DNA of 7,658 nucleotides from Litorimonas sp964352855 (GCA_964352855.1 CAYGTR010000077.1:1-7658), one strand, 5' to 3'; positions 1 to 5,994 are shown, numbered from the stretch's first letter. The notes: generated by a model not told the origin, from the letters alone. Translations and numbers: made by a program.

Positions 1-142
1 TTAAGACAGGTTTGAGAGATGAGGATCAGATTTTGAAAATGGGCGGGATAACGGGTCAACCCGCATTCATAATCGTGGATGAATGCCTAGCTAGAGAGTT
101 TCCTGTTATTTTTTAAAAAAGGTTTCCAGCAACACCGATAGA
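1..142. other. Left-edge region with no confident gene
   Basis: No recognisable gene lies here. On the + strand a frame is open from the window edge (codons from base 3) to a TAA at 114-116, which would give 37 C-terminal residues. It uses AGA, ATA and CTA codons that look unlike the confident genes, so I do not call it a gene. The minus strand is also partly open towards the edge but offers only a TTG start without a visible Shine-Dalgarno sequence. The segment contains an 8-bp hairpin (63-86), a short CGGGT/ACCCG inverted repeat (52-63), and an AT-rich tract around 105-120 with T runs on both strands. That tract could help end thiG transcription, but no strong stem lies directly before it on the thiG strand. 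Confidence 0.5.
63..86. repeat. Inverted repeat (8-bp arms, 8-base loop) downstream of thiG
   Basis: GCATTCAT at 63-70 is perfectly complementary to ATGAATGC at 79-86, with loop AATCGTGG. It sits about 57 bases past the thiG stop on the thiG strand. It overlaps the second C of the CGGGT/ACCCG repeat at 52-63. On the + strand a T-rich stretch (108-114) follows, but about 22 bases away, and on the thiG strand no T run follows. It is therefore not a classical intrinsic terminator. It could be an mRNA 3'-end stabilising hairpin, or chance. Confidence 0.35.
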
Positions 143-922
143 TCAAATCAACCCTGCCAAAGGAGAGCTTGGGTCGGCGTACATTTTTTTCGGCATACGG
201 CCCGCGAGATAGGCCTCGCGGCCTGCAATAACCGCGTGTTTCATGGCTGTGGCCATGCGAATCGGGTCTTTGGCTTCGGCGATGGCGGTGTTCATCAACA
301 CCCCGTCACAGCCCAGCTCCATCGCGACTGTCGCATCTGACGCCGTGCCGACACCCGCATCGACGATAACGGGGACTTTGGTTTGTTCCACAATCAAGCG
401 GATATTGACGGGGTTTTGAATGCCGAGGCCCGAGCCAATCGGAGCCCCCAAGGGCATAATTGCGCAACAGCCCATCTCTTCGAGCTTACGCGCGAAAACC
501 GGATCGTCCGAGCAATAGACCATAACCTCAAAGCCGTCTTTCAACAGCAGTTCTGCCGCCCGCATGGTCTCTTCCATATCGGGATAGAGATGTTTCGGGT
601 CAGACAGCACCTCGAGCTTAACCAAATCCCAACCGCCCGCTTCGCGCGCCAGGCGGAGCGTCCGCACCGCATCTTCGCCCGTAAAACAACCTGCCGTATT
701 GGGCAGGTAAGTGGTTGTCTTAGGGTCAATGAAATCGGCCAACATCGGCGCACTCGGATCCGACAGGTTCACGCGGCGCACAGCCACAGTGACCATATCC
801 GCGCCCGATGCTTCTAACGCCGCTGCGTTTTCAGCATAATCTTTATACTTCCCCGTGCCAATAATCAGGCGTGAATTGAATTCGTGACCGGCAACGATGA
901 GTTTATCAGCTTTAGTGGACAC
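143..922 (-). CDS. thiG: Thiazole synthase ThiG
   Basis: ThiG forms the thiazole phosphate half of thiamin from 1-deoxy-D-xylulose 5-phosphate, dehydroglycine (iminoacetate) and the sulfur of ThiS thiocarboxylate. It is cytosolic and folds as a TIM barrel. The 259-residue product has the usual full length. Visible hallmarks are the N-terminal SRLIIGTGKY strand, the segment around LVKLEVL with the expected Schiff-base lysine at K102, the PLGAPIGSGLG loop (about 157-167), VDAGVGTASDA, and GVLMNTAIAEAKDP, which forms the phosphate site. It ends in the typical SSPLAGLI tail. The start is GTG at 920-922, directly after the thiS TAA with no spacer. The Shine-Dalgarno sequence lies in the last thiS codons, so the two are almost certainly translationally coupled. 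No thiE, thiO, thiH or thiC is in the window, so the glycine-oxidising partner must be elsewhere. Family assignment is very secure. Confidence 0.97.
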   Translation of the reverse strand: MSTKADKLIVAGHEFNSRLIIGTGKYKDYAENAAALEASGADMVTVAVRRVNLSDPSAPMLADFIDPKTTTYLPNTAGCFTGEDAVRTLRLAREAGGWDLVKLEVLSDPKHLYPDMEETMRAAELLLKDGFEVMVYCSDDPVFARKLEEMGCCAIMPLGAPIGSGLGIQNPVNIRLIVEQTKVPVIVDAGVGTASDATVAMELGCDGVLMNTAIAEAKDPIRMATAMKHAVIAGREAYLAGRMPKKMYADPSSPLAGLI

Positions 923-1123
923 TTAGCCCCCTCCAATAAAATGAATGATTTCCAGCTTATCGCTCTCATAAAGGATAACATCTTCATAAGTTGATTTCGG
1001 CACGACTTCGAGATTACGCTCGACCGCGATTTTCTTCAGCGGCAGATCGAGTGCGACCAACATCTGCGCGATTGTAATGCCGTCCTCAAAGGTGTGAAAG
1101 TCGCCATTGACCATAATTTCCAT
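923..1123 (-). CDS. thiS: Sulfur carrier protein ThiS
   Basis: ThiS is a small ubiquitin-like sulfur carrier. Its C-terminal glycine is adenylated (by ThiF or MoeB-type enzymes) and converted to a thiocarboxylate that donates sulfur to ThiG. The product has 66 residues, typical for the family. It opens with MEIMVNGDFHTF, has the LPLKKIAVERN strand of the beta-grasp fold, and ends HFIGGG, which supplies the required terminal Gly-Gly. The ATG at 1121-1123 is chosen because AAAGG lies 8 bases upstream; the in-frame ATG three codons later is less well placed. It is the first gene of the minus-strand thiS-thiG pair and diverges from aroQ across a short gap. No TPP riboswitch-like sequence is visible in front of it. 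The carrier function is clear from the C-terminus and the adjacent thiG. Confidence 0.95.
   Translation of the reverse strand: MEIMVNGDFHTFEDGITIAQMLVALDLPLKKIAVERNLEVVPKSTYEDVILYESDKLEIIHFIGGG
926..934 (-). promoter_or_regulatory. thiG ribosome binding site inside the thiS glycine codons
   Basis: Read on the minus strand, the last three thiS codons are GGA GGG GGC, followed by TAA and then GTG. GGAGG is a near-ideal Shine-Dalgarno core, 7 bases before the thiG GTG. The codons for the catalytically required C-terminal glycines therefore appear to serve also as the thiG ribosome binding site. This supports the GTG start and implies coupled translation of the carrier and its partner enzyme. 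Confidence 0.8.
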
Positions 1124-1200
1124 TGCAGGCGCCTTTCTCTGTAAAGCTTAAGCCTCTTTTGCATTGCAGGGGGCGTTACCATGACATAAACGGGGTCTCA
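1124..1200. other. Divergent intergenic region thiS/aroQ
   Basis: This 77-bp gap must hold the promoters of both thiS (minus) and aroQ (plus) unless they start within the opposing gene. It holds a perfect palindrome AGGCGCCT (1127-1134) and another, GCTTAAGC (1146-1153). A 9-bp direct repeat CATTGCAGG occurs at 1121-1129 (overlapping the thiS start) and at 1162-1170. No convincing -35/-10 pair was found for either direction. The gap is too short for a TPP riboswitch plus a promoter, and no thi-box sequence was recognised. The GGGG at 1192-1195 can act as a weak ribosome binding site for aroQ. Confidence 0.55.
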
Positions 1201-1638
1201 ATGACGAAAGCCATTTATATCCTCAATGGGCCGAATTTAAATCGGCTAGGCACGCGCGAGCCTGAGATTTACGGCGCGCAAAGCTTGGCCGATATTGAAG
1301 CGGGCTGCCGCGCCGCAACGGATTATGATATTGTCTTTAAACAAAGCAATATCGAAGGCGAGATCGTCGACCATATTCAAGAGGCTGCCGACAAGGCCTG
1401 TGCCGTTTTAATCAATCCCGCCGCCTATACCCACACATCTGTGGCGATTTACGATGCGCTGAAACTCCTGAGCGTACCTGTCGTAGAAATTCATTTGTCA
1501 CAGCCCGCCAAACGCGAAAGTTTTCGGCGGCGATCCTATGTCTCAGAGGCTGCAACAGGCACAATCAGCGGATTTGGCGCAAATTCTTATCAATTAGGGC
1601 TGCAAGCCGTCATAAATCTGTTAAAGACTACATCTTAA
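1201..1638 (+). CDS. aroQ: 3-dehydroquinate dehydratase, type II
   Basis: This cytosolic enzyme converts 3-dehydroquinate to 3-dehydroshikimate in the shikimate pathway. Type II enzymes are dodecamers of about 145-150 residues, and this product has 145. The family hallmarks are present: the LNGPNLNRLG start with N12, then R19 and the active-site Y24 in the lid segment TREPEIYG, then N72 and H78 in NPAAYTHTS, E96 and H98 in VVEIHLS, and R109 in FRRRSYVS. Small departures from the usual family consensus are A74 in place of glycine, Q101 after HLS where asparagine is usual, and arginines at 110-111 where FRHHSYVS is common. None removes a known catalytic residue. The ATG at 1201 begins exactly at the conserved N-terminus; the upstream TTG extension runs into thiS. 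It precedes accB and accC, a common alphaproteobacterial order. Confidence 0.96.
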   Translation: MTKAIYILNGPNLNRLGTREPEIYGAQSLADIEAGCRAATDYDIVFKQSNIEGEIVDHIQEAADKACAVLINPAAYTHTSVAIYDALKLLSVPVVEIHLSQPAKRESFRRRSYVSEAATGTISGFGANSYQLGLQAVINLLKTTS

Positions 1639-1639
1639 C

Positions 1640-1655
1640 TGACTCGCAGAAGTCA
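1640..1655. repeat. Small inverted repeat between aroQ and accB
   Basis: TGACT at 1640-1644 and AGTCA at 1651-1655 are complementary around a 6-base loop. They are flanked imperfectly by TTAA on each side (1635-1638 and 1658-1661). The repeat starts right after the aroQ stop. No T run follows, so it is not a classical terminator and readthrough into accB is expected. It could be a weak attenuating or mRNA-processing hairpin, or chance. Confidence 0.25.
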
Positions 1656-1688
1656 ATTTAACGACCAATAACGAAAGAGAGAGACGTT

Positions 1689-2162
1689 ATGGCCACGACA
1701 AAGAAACCAACTGATGTCGATCTGGTGCGCGAACTCGCCGATATCTTAAACGATACAGACCTTAATGAGATTGAGTGGAAAAAGGGCGATTTGAAAATTC
1801 GCGTTTCCAAAGGTGGTGGACAAATGGTTCAAGCCGTTGCGGCGCCGGCACCTGCCCCAGTTGCAGCCGCTCCGGCGGCCCCGGCGGGTGGATTGGTCAG
1901 TGTGGAGAGTGCAGCTCCGGCGACACATAAAGACGCGACGACCTCACCTATGGTCGGCACAGCCTATACGCGCCCCTCACCCGATGCTGATTCGTTTGTG
2001 AAAGTCGGCGACAGCGTGAAAGAAGGTGATACCATTCTCCTGATTGAGGCCATGAAAACCTTTAACCCGATTACAGCGCCGAAATCCGGCAAGGTCGAAG
2101 CCGTTTATGTCGAAGACGCGCAGCCCGTCGAATTTGGTGAACCGCTGTTTGTGATTGTCTAA
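1689..2162 (+). CDS. accB: Biotin carboxyl carrier protein of acetyl-CoA carboxylase
   Basis: AccB carries covalently bound biotin between the biotin carboxylase AccC and the carboxyltransferase AccA/AccD in the cytosol, feeding malonyl-CoA to fatty acid synthesis. The 157-residue product has the standard layout. An N-terminal helical region (about 1-45) includes the EWKKGDLKIRVSKGG segment typical of BCCPs. A flexible Ala/Pro linker follows (about 48-67), then a C-terminal biotinyl domain starting at SPMVGTAY, which includes the usual protruding-thumb region. The biotinylated lysine is K123 in EAMKTFNPI. F125 stands where methionine is usual (EAMKxMN). The ATG at 1689 is preceded by the purine-rich AGAGAGAG. 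It follows aroQ by 50 bp and precedes accC by 4 bp. Confidence 0.97.
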   Translation: MATTKKPTDVDLVRELADILNDTDLNEIEWKKGDLKIRVSKGGGQMVQAVAAPAPAPVAAAPAAPAGGLVSVESAAPATHKDATTSPMVGTAYTRPSPDADSFVKVGDSVKEGDTILLIEAMKTFNPITAPKSGKVEAVYVEDAQPVEFGEPLFVIV

Positions 2163-2166
2163 GCTC

Positions 2167-3537
2167 ATGGCTGCTAAAAAAGTCGAAAAGCGTCAGTTTA
2201 AGAAAGTCCTGATCGCCAATCGCGGTGAGATTGCGCTGCGCATTCACCGCGCTTGTAAAGAAATGGGCATCAGCACGGTTGCGGTACATTCTGAAGCCGA
2301 CAAAAACGCCATGCATGTGCGCCTCGCCGATGAGAGCGTGTGTATCGGGCCGAACAGCGCCACGGACAGCTATCTGAACATTCCCGCGATTATTTCGGCC
2401 TGCGAGATTACGGATGCTGACGCCGTGCATCCCGGTTACGGCTTCCTCTCTGAAAATGCGAGATTCGCCGATATTGTCGAAGCGCATGGCATGGCGTTTA
2501 TTGGCCCGACAGCAGAACATATCCGTATTATGGGCGATAAAATCACGGCCAAGCAGACGGTGATGGAGGCGGGTATTCCCTGCGTGCCAGGTTCTGACGG
2601 CAGTGTCGATACTTACGAAGATGCGGTAAAAGTCGCCAAAGAGGTCGGTTTCCCACTTTTGGTAAAAGCCGCAGCGGGCGGCGGCGGACGCGGGATGCGT
2701 TTGGCCGAAACGCCCGATAAACTCAAAGAAGCCTTGTCTGCCGCACAGCAAGAAGCGATTGCAGCCTTTGGAAACGGTGCGGTCTATCTGGAGCGCTACC
2801 TCACCGGGCCGCGCCATATTGAAATTCAAGTTCTCGCTGACCAACACGGAAATGTTGTGCATCTCGGCGAGCGAGATTGCTCGCTGCAACGCCGCAATCA
2901 AAAAGTTCTGGAAGAAGCCCCCTCACCTACGCTCACCGCCAAGGAGCGCGAAGACATTGGCATGATCGTGGCAAACGCTATCCGAAAAATCGGCTATCGC
3001 GGCGCAGGCACGATTGAGTTTCTGTATGAGAAAGGCGAGTTCTTCTTCATTGAAATGAATACACGCCTGCAGGTTGAACACCCTGTGACCGAAGAGATTA
3101 CAGGTATTGATCTCGTCCGCGAGCAAATCCGTGTCGCCCAAGGGCTAGAGCTGAATTACTCGCAAAAAGACGTGACGTTTCATGGTCATTCGATTGAGTG
3201 CCGTATCAACGCAGAAAACCCGAAAACCTTTGCGCCATCACCCGGCAAAGTTATCGATTTCCACGCACCCGGCGGGATGAATACCCGCCTCGATAGCGCG
3301 CTCTATGCGGGCTATTCTATTCCGCCTTATTATGACAGTTTGATTGGCAAGCTCATTGTCTGGGGCAATACGCGTGAAGGGGCCATATTACGCCTGCGCC
3401 GCGCCCTCGGCGAAATGGTGATAACGGGCGTTGAAACAACCATCCCGCTCCACATGGCCTTGCTAGATGATCCCGACTTCCAAAAAGGCGATTACAATAT
3501 TCACTGGCTGGAGAAGTGGTTGAAGGAACAGGAGTAA
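2167..3537 (+). CDS. accC: Acetyl-CoA carboxylase, biotin carboxylase subunit
   Basis: AccC uses ATP and bicarbonate to carboxylate the biotin on AccB, the first half-reaction of acetyl-CoA carboxylase. The 456 residues are close to the 449 of the E. coli enzyme, and the key residues align with an offset of about 8. The N-terminal domain has VLIANRGEIALRI (14-26) and HPGYGFLSEN (88-97). The ATP-grasp glycine loop is GGGGRGM (171-177). K246 is in RRNQK. The catalytic segment has E296, N298, R300, Q302 and E304 in EMNTRLQVEHP, and R346 is in ECRINAE. The ATG at 2167 is preferred over the in-frame TTG at 2155 because the TTG lies inside accB. No Shine-Dalgarno sequence is visible before the ATG, so expression probably relies on ribosomes finishing accB 4 bp upstream. 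Many Alphaproteobacteria have aat after accC; here it is a hydrolase gene. Confidence 0.97.
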   Translation: MAAKKVEKRQFKKVLIANRGEIALRIHRACKEMGISTVAVHSEADKNAMHVRLADESVCIGPNSATDSYLNIPAIISACEITDADAVHPGYGFLSENARFADIVEAHGMAFIGPTAEHIRIMGDKITAKQTVMEAGIPCVPGSDGSVDTYEDAVKVAKEVGFPLLVKAAAGGGGRGMRLAETPDKLKEALSAAQQEAIAAFGNGAVYLERYLTGPRHIEIQVLADQHGNVVHLGERDCSLQRRNQKVLEEAPSPTLTAKEREDIGMIVANAIRKIGYRGAGTIEFLYEKGEFFFIEMNTRLQVEHPVTEEITGIDLVREQIRVAQGLELNYSQKDVTFHGHSIECRINAENPKTFAPSPGKVIDFHAPGGMNTRLDSALYAGYSIPPYYDSLIGKLIVWGNTREGAILRLRRALGEMVITGVETTIPLHMALLDDPDFQKGDYNIHWLEKWLKEQE

Positions 3538-3539
3538 GC

Positions 3540-4454
3540 ATGTCTGAACATCAAAAAAGTCCAAGTCAAGCGCGCAAAGAGGCGAAGGATTTCCATCCGA
3601 AACTCTTGGAATTATTTGATGGATATGTGCATGGCGAGTTTTCAAAGCGCGGGTTTCTGCGCGGAGCGATGCTGGCCGGTTTTACGAGCGTCACGGCCAC
3701 GGCTTGCCTGAAAGACCTCCAACCCGATTACAAGCAAGCCAATCAAGTCGCCAAAGATGATGACGACATCATCAGCGACTATGTCGAATATAGCTCACCC
3801 AAAGGCTATGGCACGGTTCGCGGCCTTATGGCTAAACCCAAGGGCAATGGCCCGTTTGGCGCGGTTCTGGTTGTCCACGAAAATAGAGGGCTGAACCCCT
3901 ATATCGAAGACGTGGTGCGCCGCGTCGCCAAAGCGGGCTATCTGGCCCTAGGTCCTGATGCGCTGACCTCGCTCGGCGGTTATCCCGGCAATGATGATGA
4001 GGGGCGGCAAATGCAACGCAGCCTCGACGGGGATAAAGTCTTGGCCGATATGTTTGCGGGCTATGAACATTTAGTAGACCATGAAGACAGCACTGGCAAA
4101 GTCGGGGCTGTTGGGTTTTGTTATGGTGGCGGCGTCTGCAATGCCCTCGCCGTGGCCTATGCCGATATGGCGTGCTCCGTGCCCTTTTACGGACGCCACG
4201 CCCCAGCCGAGGATGTGCCCGCTATCAATGCGCCATTACTGGTTCATCTGGGAGAGCTAGACACCCGCATTAATGAAGGCTGGCCCGCTTATGAAGCGGC
4301 GTTGAAAGCGAATGATAAAGTCTATGAAGCGCATATTTACCCAGCCGCCAATCACGGTTTCCACAACGACACGACCCCGCGATATGACGAGGCGGCGGCG
4401 AAACTGGCATGGGAGCGGACATTGGCTTGGTTTGAGACGTATTTGACGGTTTAG
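3540..4454 (+). CDS. Dienelactone hydrolase family protein with Tat-like leader (YghX type)
   Basis: This is a 304-residue alpha/beta hydrolase of the dienelactone hydrolase (carboxymethylenebutenolidase-like) family; its natural substrate is unknown. The triad is visible: C194 in the nucleophile elbow GFCYGGG, D241 in GELDTRIN and H272 in NHGFHND. The family glutamate is E114 in VVHENRGLNPY. The C-terminal DTTPRYDEAAAKLAW is typical of the YghX-type subgroup. Residues 1-60 form an extended leader with SKRGFL (35-40) before a mildly hydrophobic stretch, AMLAGFTSVTATA. This resembles a twin-arginine signal with Lys-Arg in place of Arg-Arg, so export to the periplasm is possible but unproven. 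C56 lacks a good lipobox. GGAG lies 6 bases before the ATG, inside the end of accC, and only 2 bp separate the genes, so it is probably co-transcribed with accBC. A direct link to fatty acid synthesis is not established. Confidence 0.9.
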   Translation: MSEHQKSPSQARKEAKDFHPKLLELFDGYVHGEFSKRGFLRGAMLAGFTSVTATACLKDLQPDYKQANQVAKDDDDIISDYVEYSSPKGYGTVRGLMAKPKGNGPFGAVLVVHENRGLNPYIEDVVRRVAKAGYLALGPDALTSLGGYPGNDDEGRQMQRSLDGDKVLADMFAGYEHLVDHEDSTGKVGAVGFCYGGGVCNALAVAYADMACSVPFYGRHAPAEDVPAINAPLLVHLGELDTRINEGWPAYEAALKANDKVYEAHIYPAANHGFHNDTTPRYDEAAAKLAWERTLAWFETYLTV

Positions 4455-4529
4455 GAAAATTTCCTCCCTGTCACACAGACGCATGACGAAGTTATGCCCG
4501 ATGCCCATGCCATGACGTTGCAACTATCA
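4455..4529. other. Convergent gap between hydrolase gene and crtB
   Basis: The two operons end tail to tail across 75 bp. A palindrome GGAAAATTTCC (4454-4464) overlaps the last base of the hydrolase stop codon. A 7-bp direct repeat CATGACG occurs at 4482-4488 and 4511-4517, and GTTGCAAC (4517-4524) is a short palindrome. None makes a stem followed by a T run, so no intrinsic terminator is visible for either operon. Rho-dependent ending or overlapping 3' ends are possible. Confidence 0.5.
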
Positions 4530-5453
4530 TCAAGGCCGCTCATAAAAGCCGTCCCTGCCCGTCACCTCTACACTCTTACGCCGCATAGCAGGACCCATCG
4601 CGCCGAGTGCCAAAGCCATTTTCCGCCCTCTATTTGCGCCGACTCTGTTTTCCCAAGCGGTCGGGCCGCCGCGACGTAAATTCTCACCAATTTCACGGTA
4701 GACTTTCAACGCGGCGGAGATCGCCCAAGCACAGCGGAAGTCGAGTTCTTTGACACCGACTTTGGCGCTTTGATAATAGGCTTCCGCAATGTCGAGTTGT
4801 TCGCAGGCGGCAGCATGGGCCGCAGGCCAGTATTCGCGCTTGGCAAGTTCGGCCGCCTCTGTCGGCGCACCATGTTTTACCAGTAAGTCTTTGGGCAGAA
4901 AAACGCGGTCAGCCTTAGCGTCATCTATCACGTCTCGTGCAATATTGGTGAGCTGAAAGGCGAGGCCCAAATCACTGGCGCGGTCTAAGGTTGCCGAGTC
5001 CCGCACGCCCATAATATTGGCCATCATCACGCCCACCACACCGGCCACATGATAGGAATAATCGAGGATATCATCGATGGTCTCATAAACGCGGTCTTCG
5101 GCATCCATTTCAAACCCTTGAAGCAAATCAAAAGGGTGCCTGTGATGAATATCATGCGTTTTGACGACGCGGGCGAGCCCTGCAAAAACGGGATTATCCG
5201 TCGGTTTTCCGGCCAACACATTAGAGGTATCTTCGCGCAGTTGGCTCAGGCGTTCATTTTGCCCGATTTTATAATCCGCAATTTGTCCATGGCCCATTTC
5301 CTGCCCGTCAATCACATCGTCGCAATAACGGCACCATGCATAAAGCATAGACGCATCATCACGCAGCGCGGGCGGTAAAACGCGGCTCGCTAACGCAAAA
5401 GACTTCGAGCCCTTTTTAATGGAGGCATGTCCGTGTTGAGTGACGGAATCCAT
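4530..5453 (-). CDS. crtB: Phytoene synthase CrtB
   Basis: CrtB joins two geranylgeranyl diphosphates head to head to make 15-cis-phytoene, the first committed C40 carotenoid step; it is a soluble or membrane-associated all-helical enzyme. The 307 residues match the family length. The first aspartate-rich Mg-binding motif is YAWCRYCDDVIDG (38-50, D45/D46/D49). The second is NIARDVIDDAKADRVFLP (170-187, D174/D178). Between them lies YSYHVAGVVG (132-141), typical of phytoene/squalene synthases. Squalene synthase or HpnC/HpnD-type enzymes share the fold, but the adjacent crtI and crtY decide for phytoene. The ATG at 5451-5453 lies 3 bp after the DUF1993 stop. A weak GAAG ribosome binding site overlaps that stop, suggesting translational coupling. 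It is the last gene of the cluster seen here. Confidence 0.95.
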   Translation of the reverse strand: MDSVTQHGHASIKKGSKSFALASRVLPPALRDDASMLYAWCRYCDDVIDGQEMGHGQIADYKIGQNERLSQLREDTSNVLAGKPTDNPVFAGLARVVKTHDIHHRHPFDLLQGFEMDAEDRVYETIDDILDYSYHVAGVVGVMMANIMGVRDSATLDRASDLGLAFQLTNIARDVIDDAKADRVFLPKDLLVKHGAPTEAAELAKREYWPAAHAAACEQLDIAEAYYQSAKVGVKELDFRCAWAISAALKVYREIGENLRRGGPTAWENRVGANRGRKMALALGAMGPAMRRKSVEVTGRDGFYERP

Positions 5454-5456
5454 GAA

Positions 5457-5975
5457 TTACTTCAAAACGCCACCAAAAAAGTCGCGTTTACCGAGTAGAA
5501 CACCGTTATGACGCAGAATATTATAAACGGTCGTGCAATGGAAATAGACATTCGGTAGGATGAAACCGGAAAGGTAGCTGATGCCTGTAAAATCCATCTT
5601 TATCTTATTCGGCCCCATTTCCATGGTAAACTCACGCCCTTCTTTACCGTTTAAGTCATCTGCCGTAACGGCTTTAATATCATCGCGTGCGCGGGCCAAA
5701 ACTGCGTAACAGGCCTCGAAACTCTCAGGACTTCCTTCGTAATTTGGGGCTTTTATATCCGCGATTCGGTAAGGCGCGTTTTTGGCAAGCTCGGCGGCGG
5801 CTTGGACTTGTCTCGCCAGAGGCCACATATCCGGTGCGAGGCGGGCTTGTAAAAAGACAGTTTCATCAATGCCGCGCTCTTTGGCATTCGCCTGTGCCAG
5901 CCGCAAGACATGTTCGAGGTTGGACATCAGACGCGGCAAAGCGTCGACGGCATTATACATGGAGAGTGTTGACAT
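5457..5975 (-). CDS. DUF1993 family protein embedded in the carotenoid operon
   Basis: This 172-residue protein resembles the DUF1993 family, whose biochemical function I do not know. Characteristic segments are the MYNAVDALPRLMSNLEHVL start, ARLAPDMWPLARQVQAA (45-61), NYEGSPESFEACYAVLARAR, and the C-terminal PNVYFHCTTVYNILRHNG (141-158). H146 and H156 are in that last segment. Predicted structure is mostly helical, possibly related to DinB-like four-helix proteins; this is from memory of the family, not shown here. No signal peptide or membrane segment is evident. The ATG at 5973-5975 is chosen because GAAGGG lies 7 bases upstream; an upstream TTG would overlap that site. It lies 19 bp after crtI and 3 bp before crtB, so it must be co-expressed with both. 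A role in carotenoid synthesis is inferred only from that position. Confidence 0.85.
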   Translation of the reverse strand: MSTLSMYNAVDALPRLMSNLEHVLRLAQANAKERGIDETVFLQARLAPDMWPLARQVQAAAELAKNAPYRIADIKAPNYEGSPESFEACYAVLARARDDIKAVTADDLNGKEGREFTMEMGPNKIKMDFTGISYLSGFILPNVYFHCTTVYNILRHNGVLLGKRDFFGGVLK

Positions 5976-5994
5976 GGGTGAGCCCTTCAAAGTG

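Noticed and set aside
1159..1187. Possible sigma-70 promoter TTGCAT-17-TGACAT for aroQ
   Set aside because: The -10 is poor, and the implied transcription start would fall about 7 bases before the ATG, removing the ribosome binding site.
1123..1200. Upstream TTG extension of aroQ
   Set aside because: It overlaps the thiS start codon, adds 26 non-conserved residues, and the family N-terminus begins at the ATG at 1201.
2155..2166. TTG start for accC inside accB
   Set aside because: The ATG at 2167 is only four codons on and leaves a clean 4-bp gap after accB; the TTG has no better ribosome binding site.
2071..2901. 276-codon antisense open frame across accB and accC
   Set aside because: It lies entirely opposite two secure genes, its translation has no recognisable motif, and it is explained by the codon bias of accC on the other strand.
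4454..4464. GGAAAATTTCC palindrome as a terminator
   Set aside because: The arms are 5 bp with a single central base, so no stable hairpin loop can form, and no T run follows.
5976..5990. TTG start giving the DUF1993 protein five extra residues
   Set aside because: The GAAGGG ribosome binding site would lie inside the coding sequence; the ATG at 5975 is spaced properly from it.
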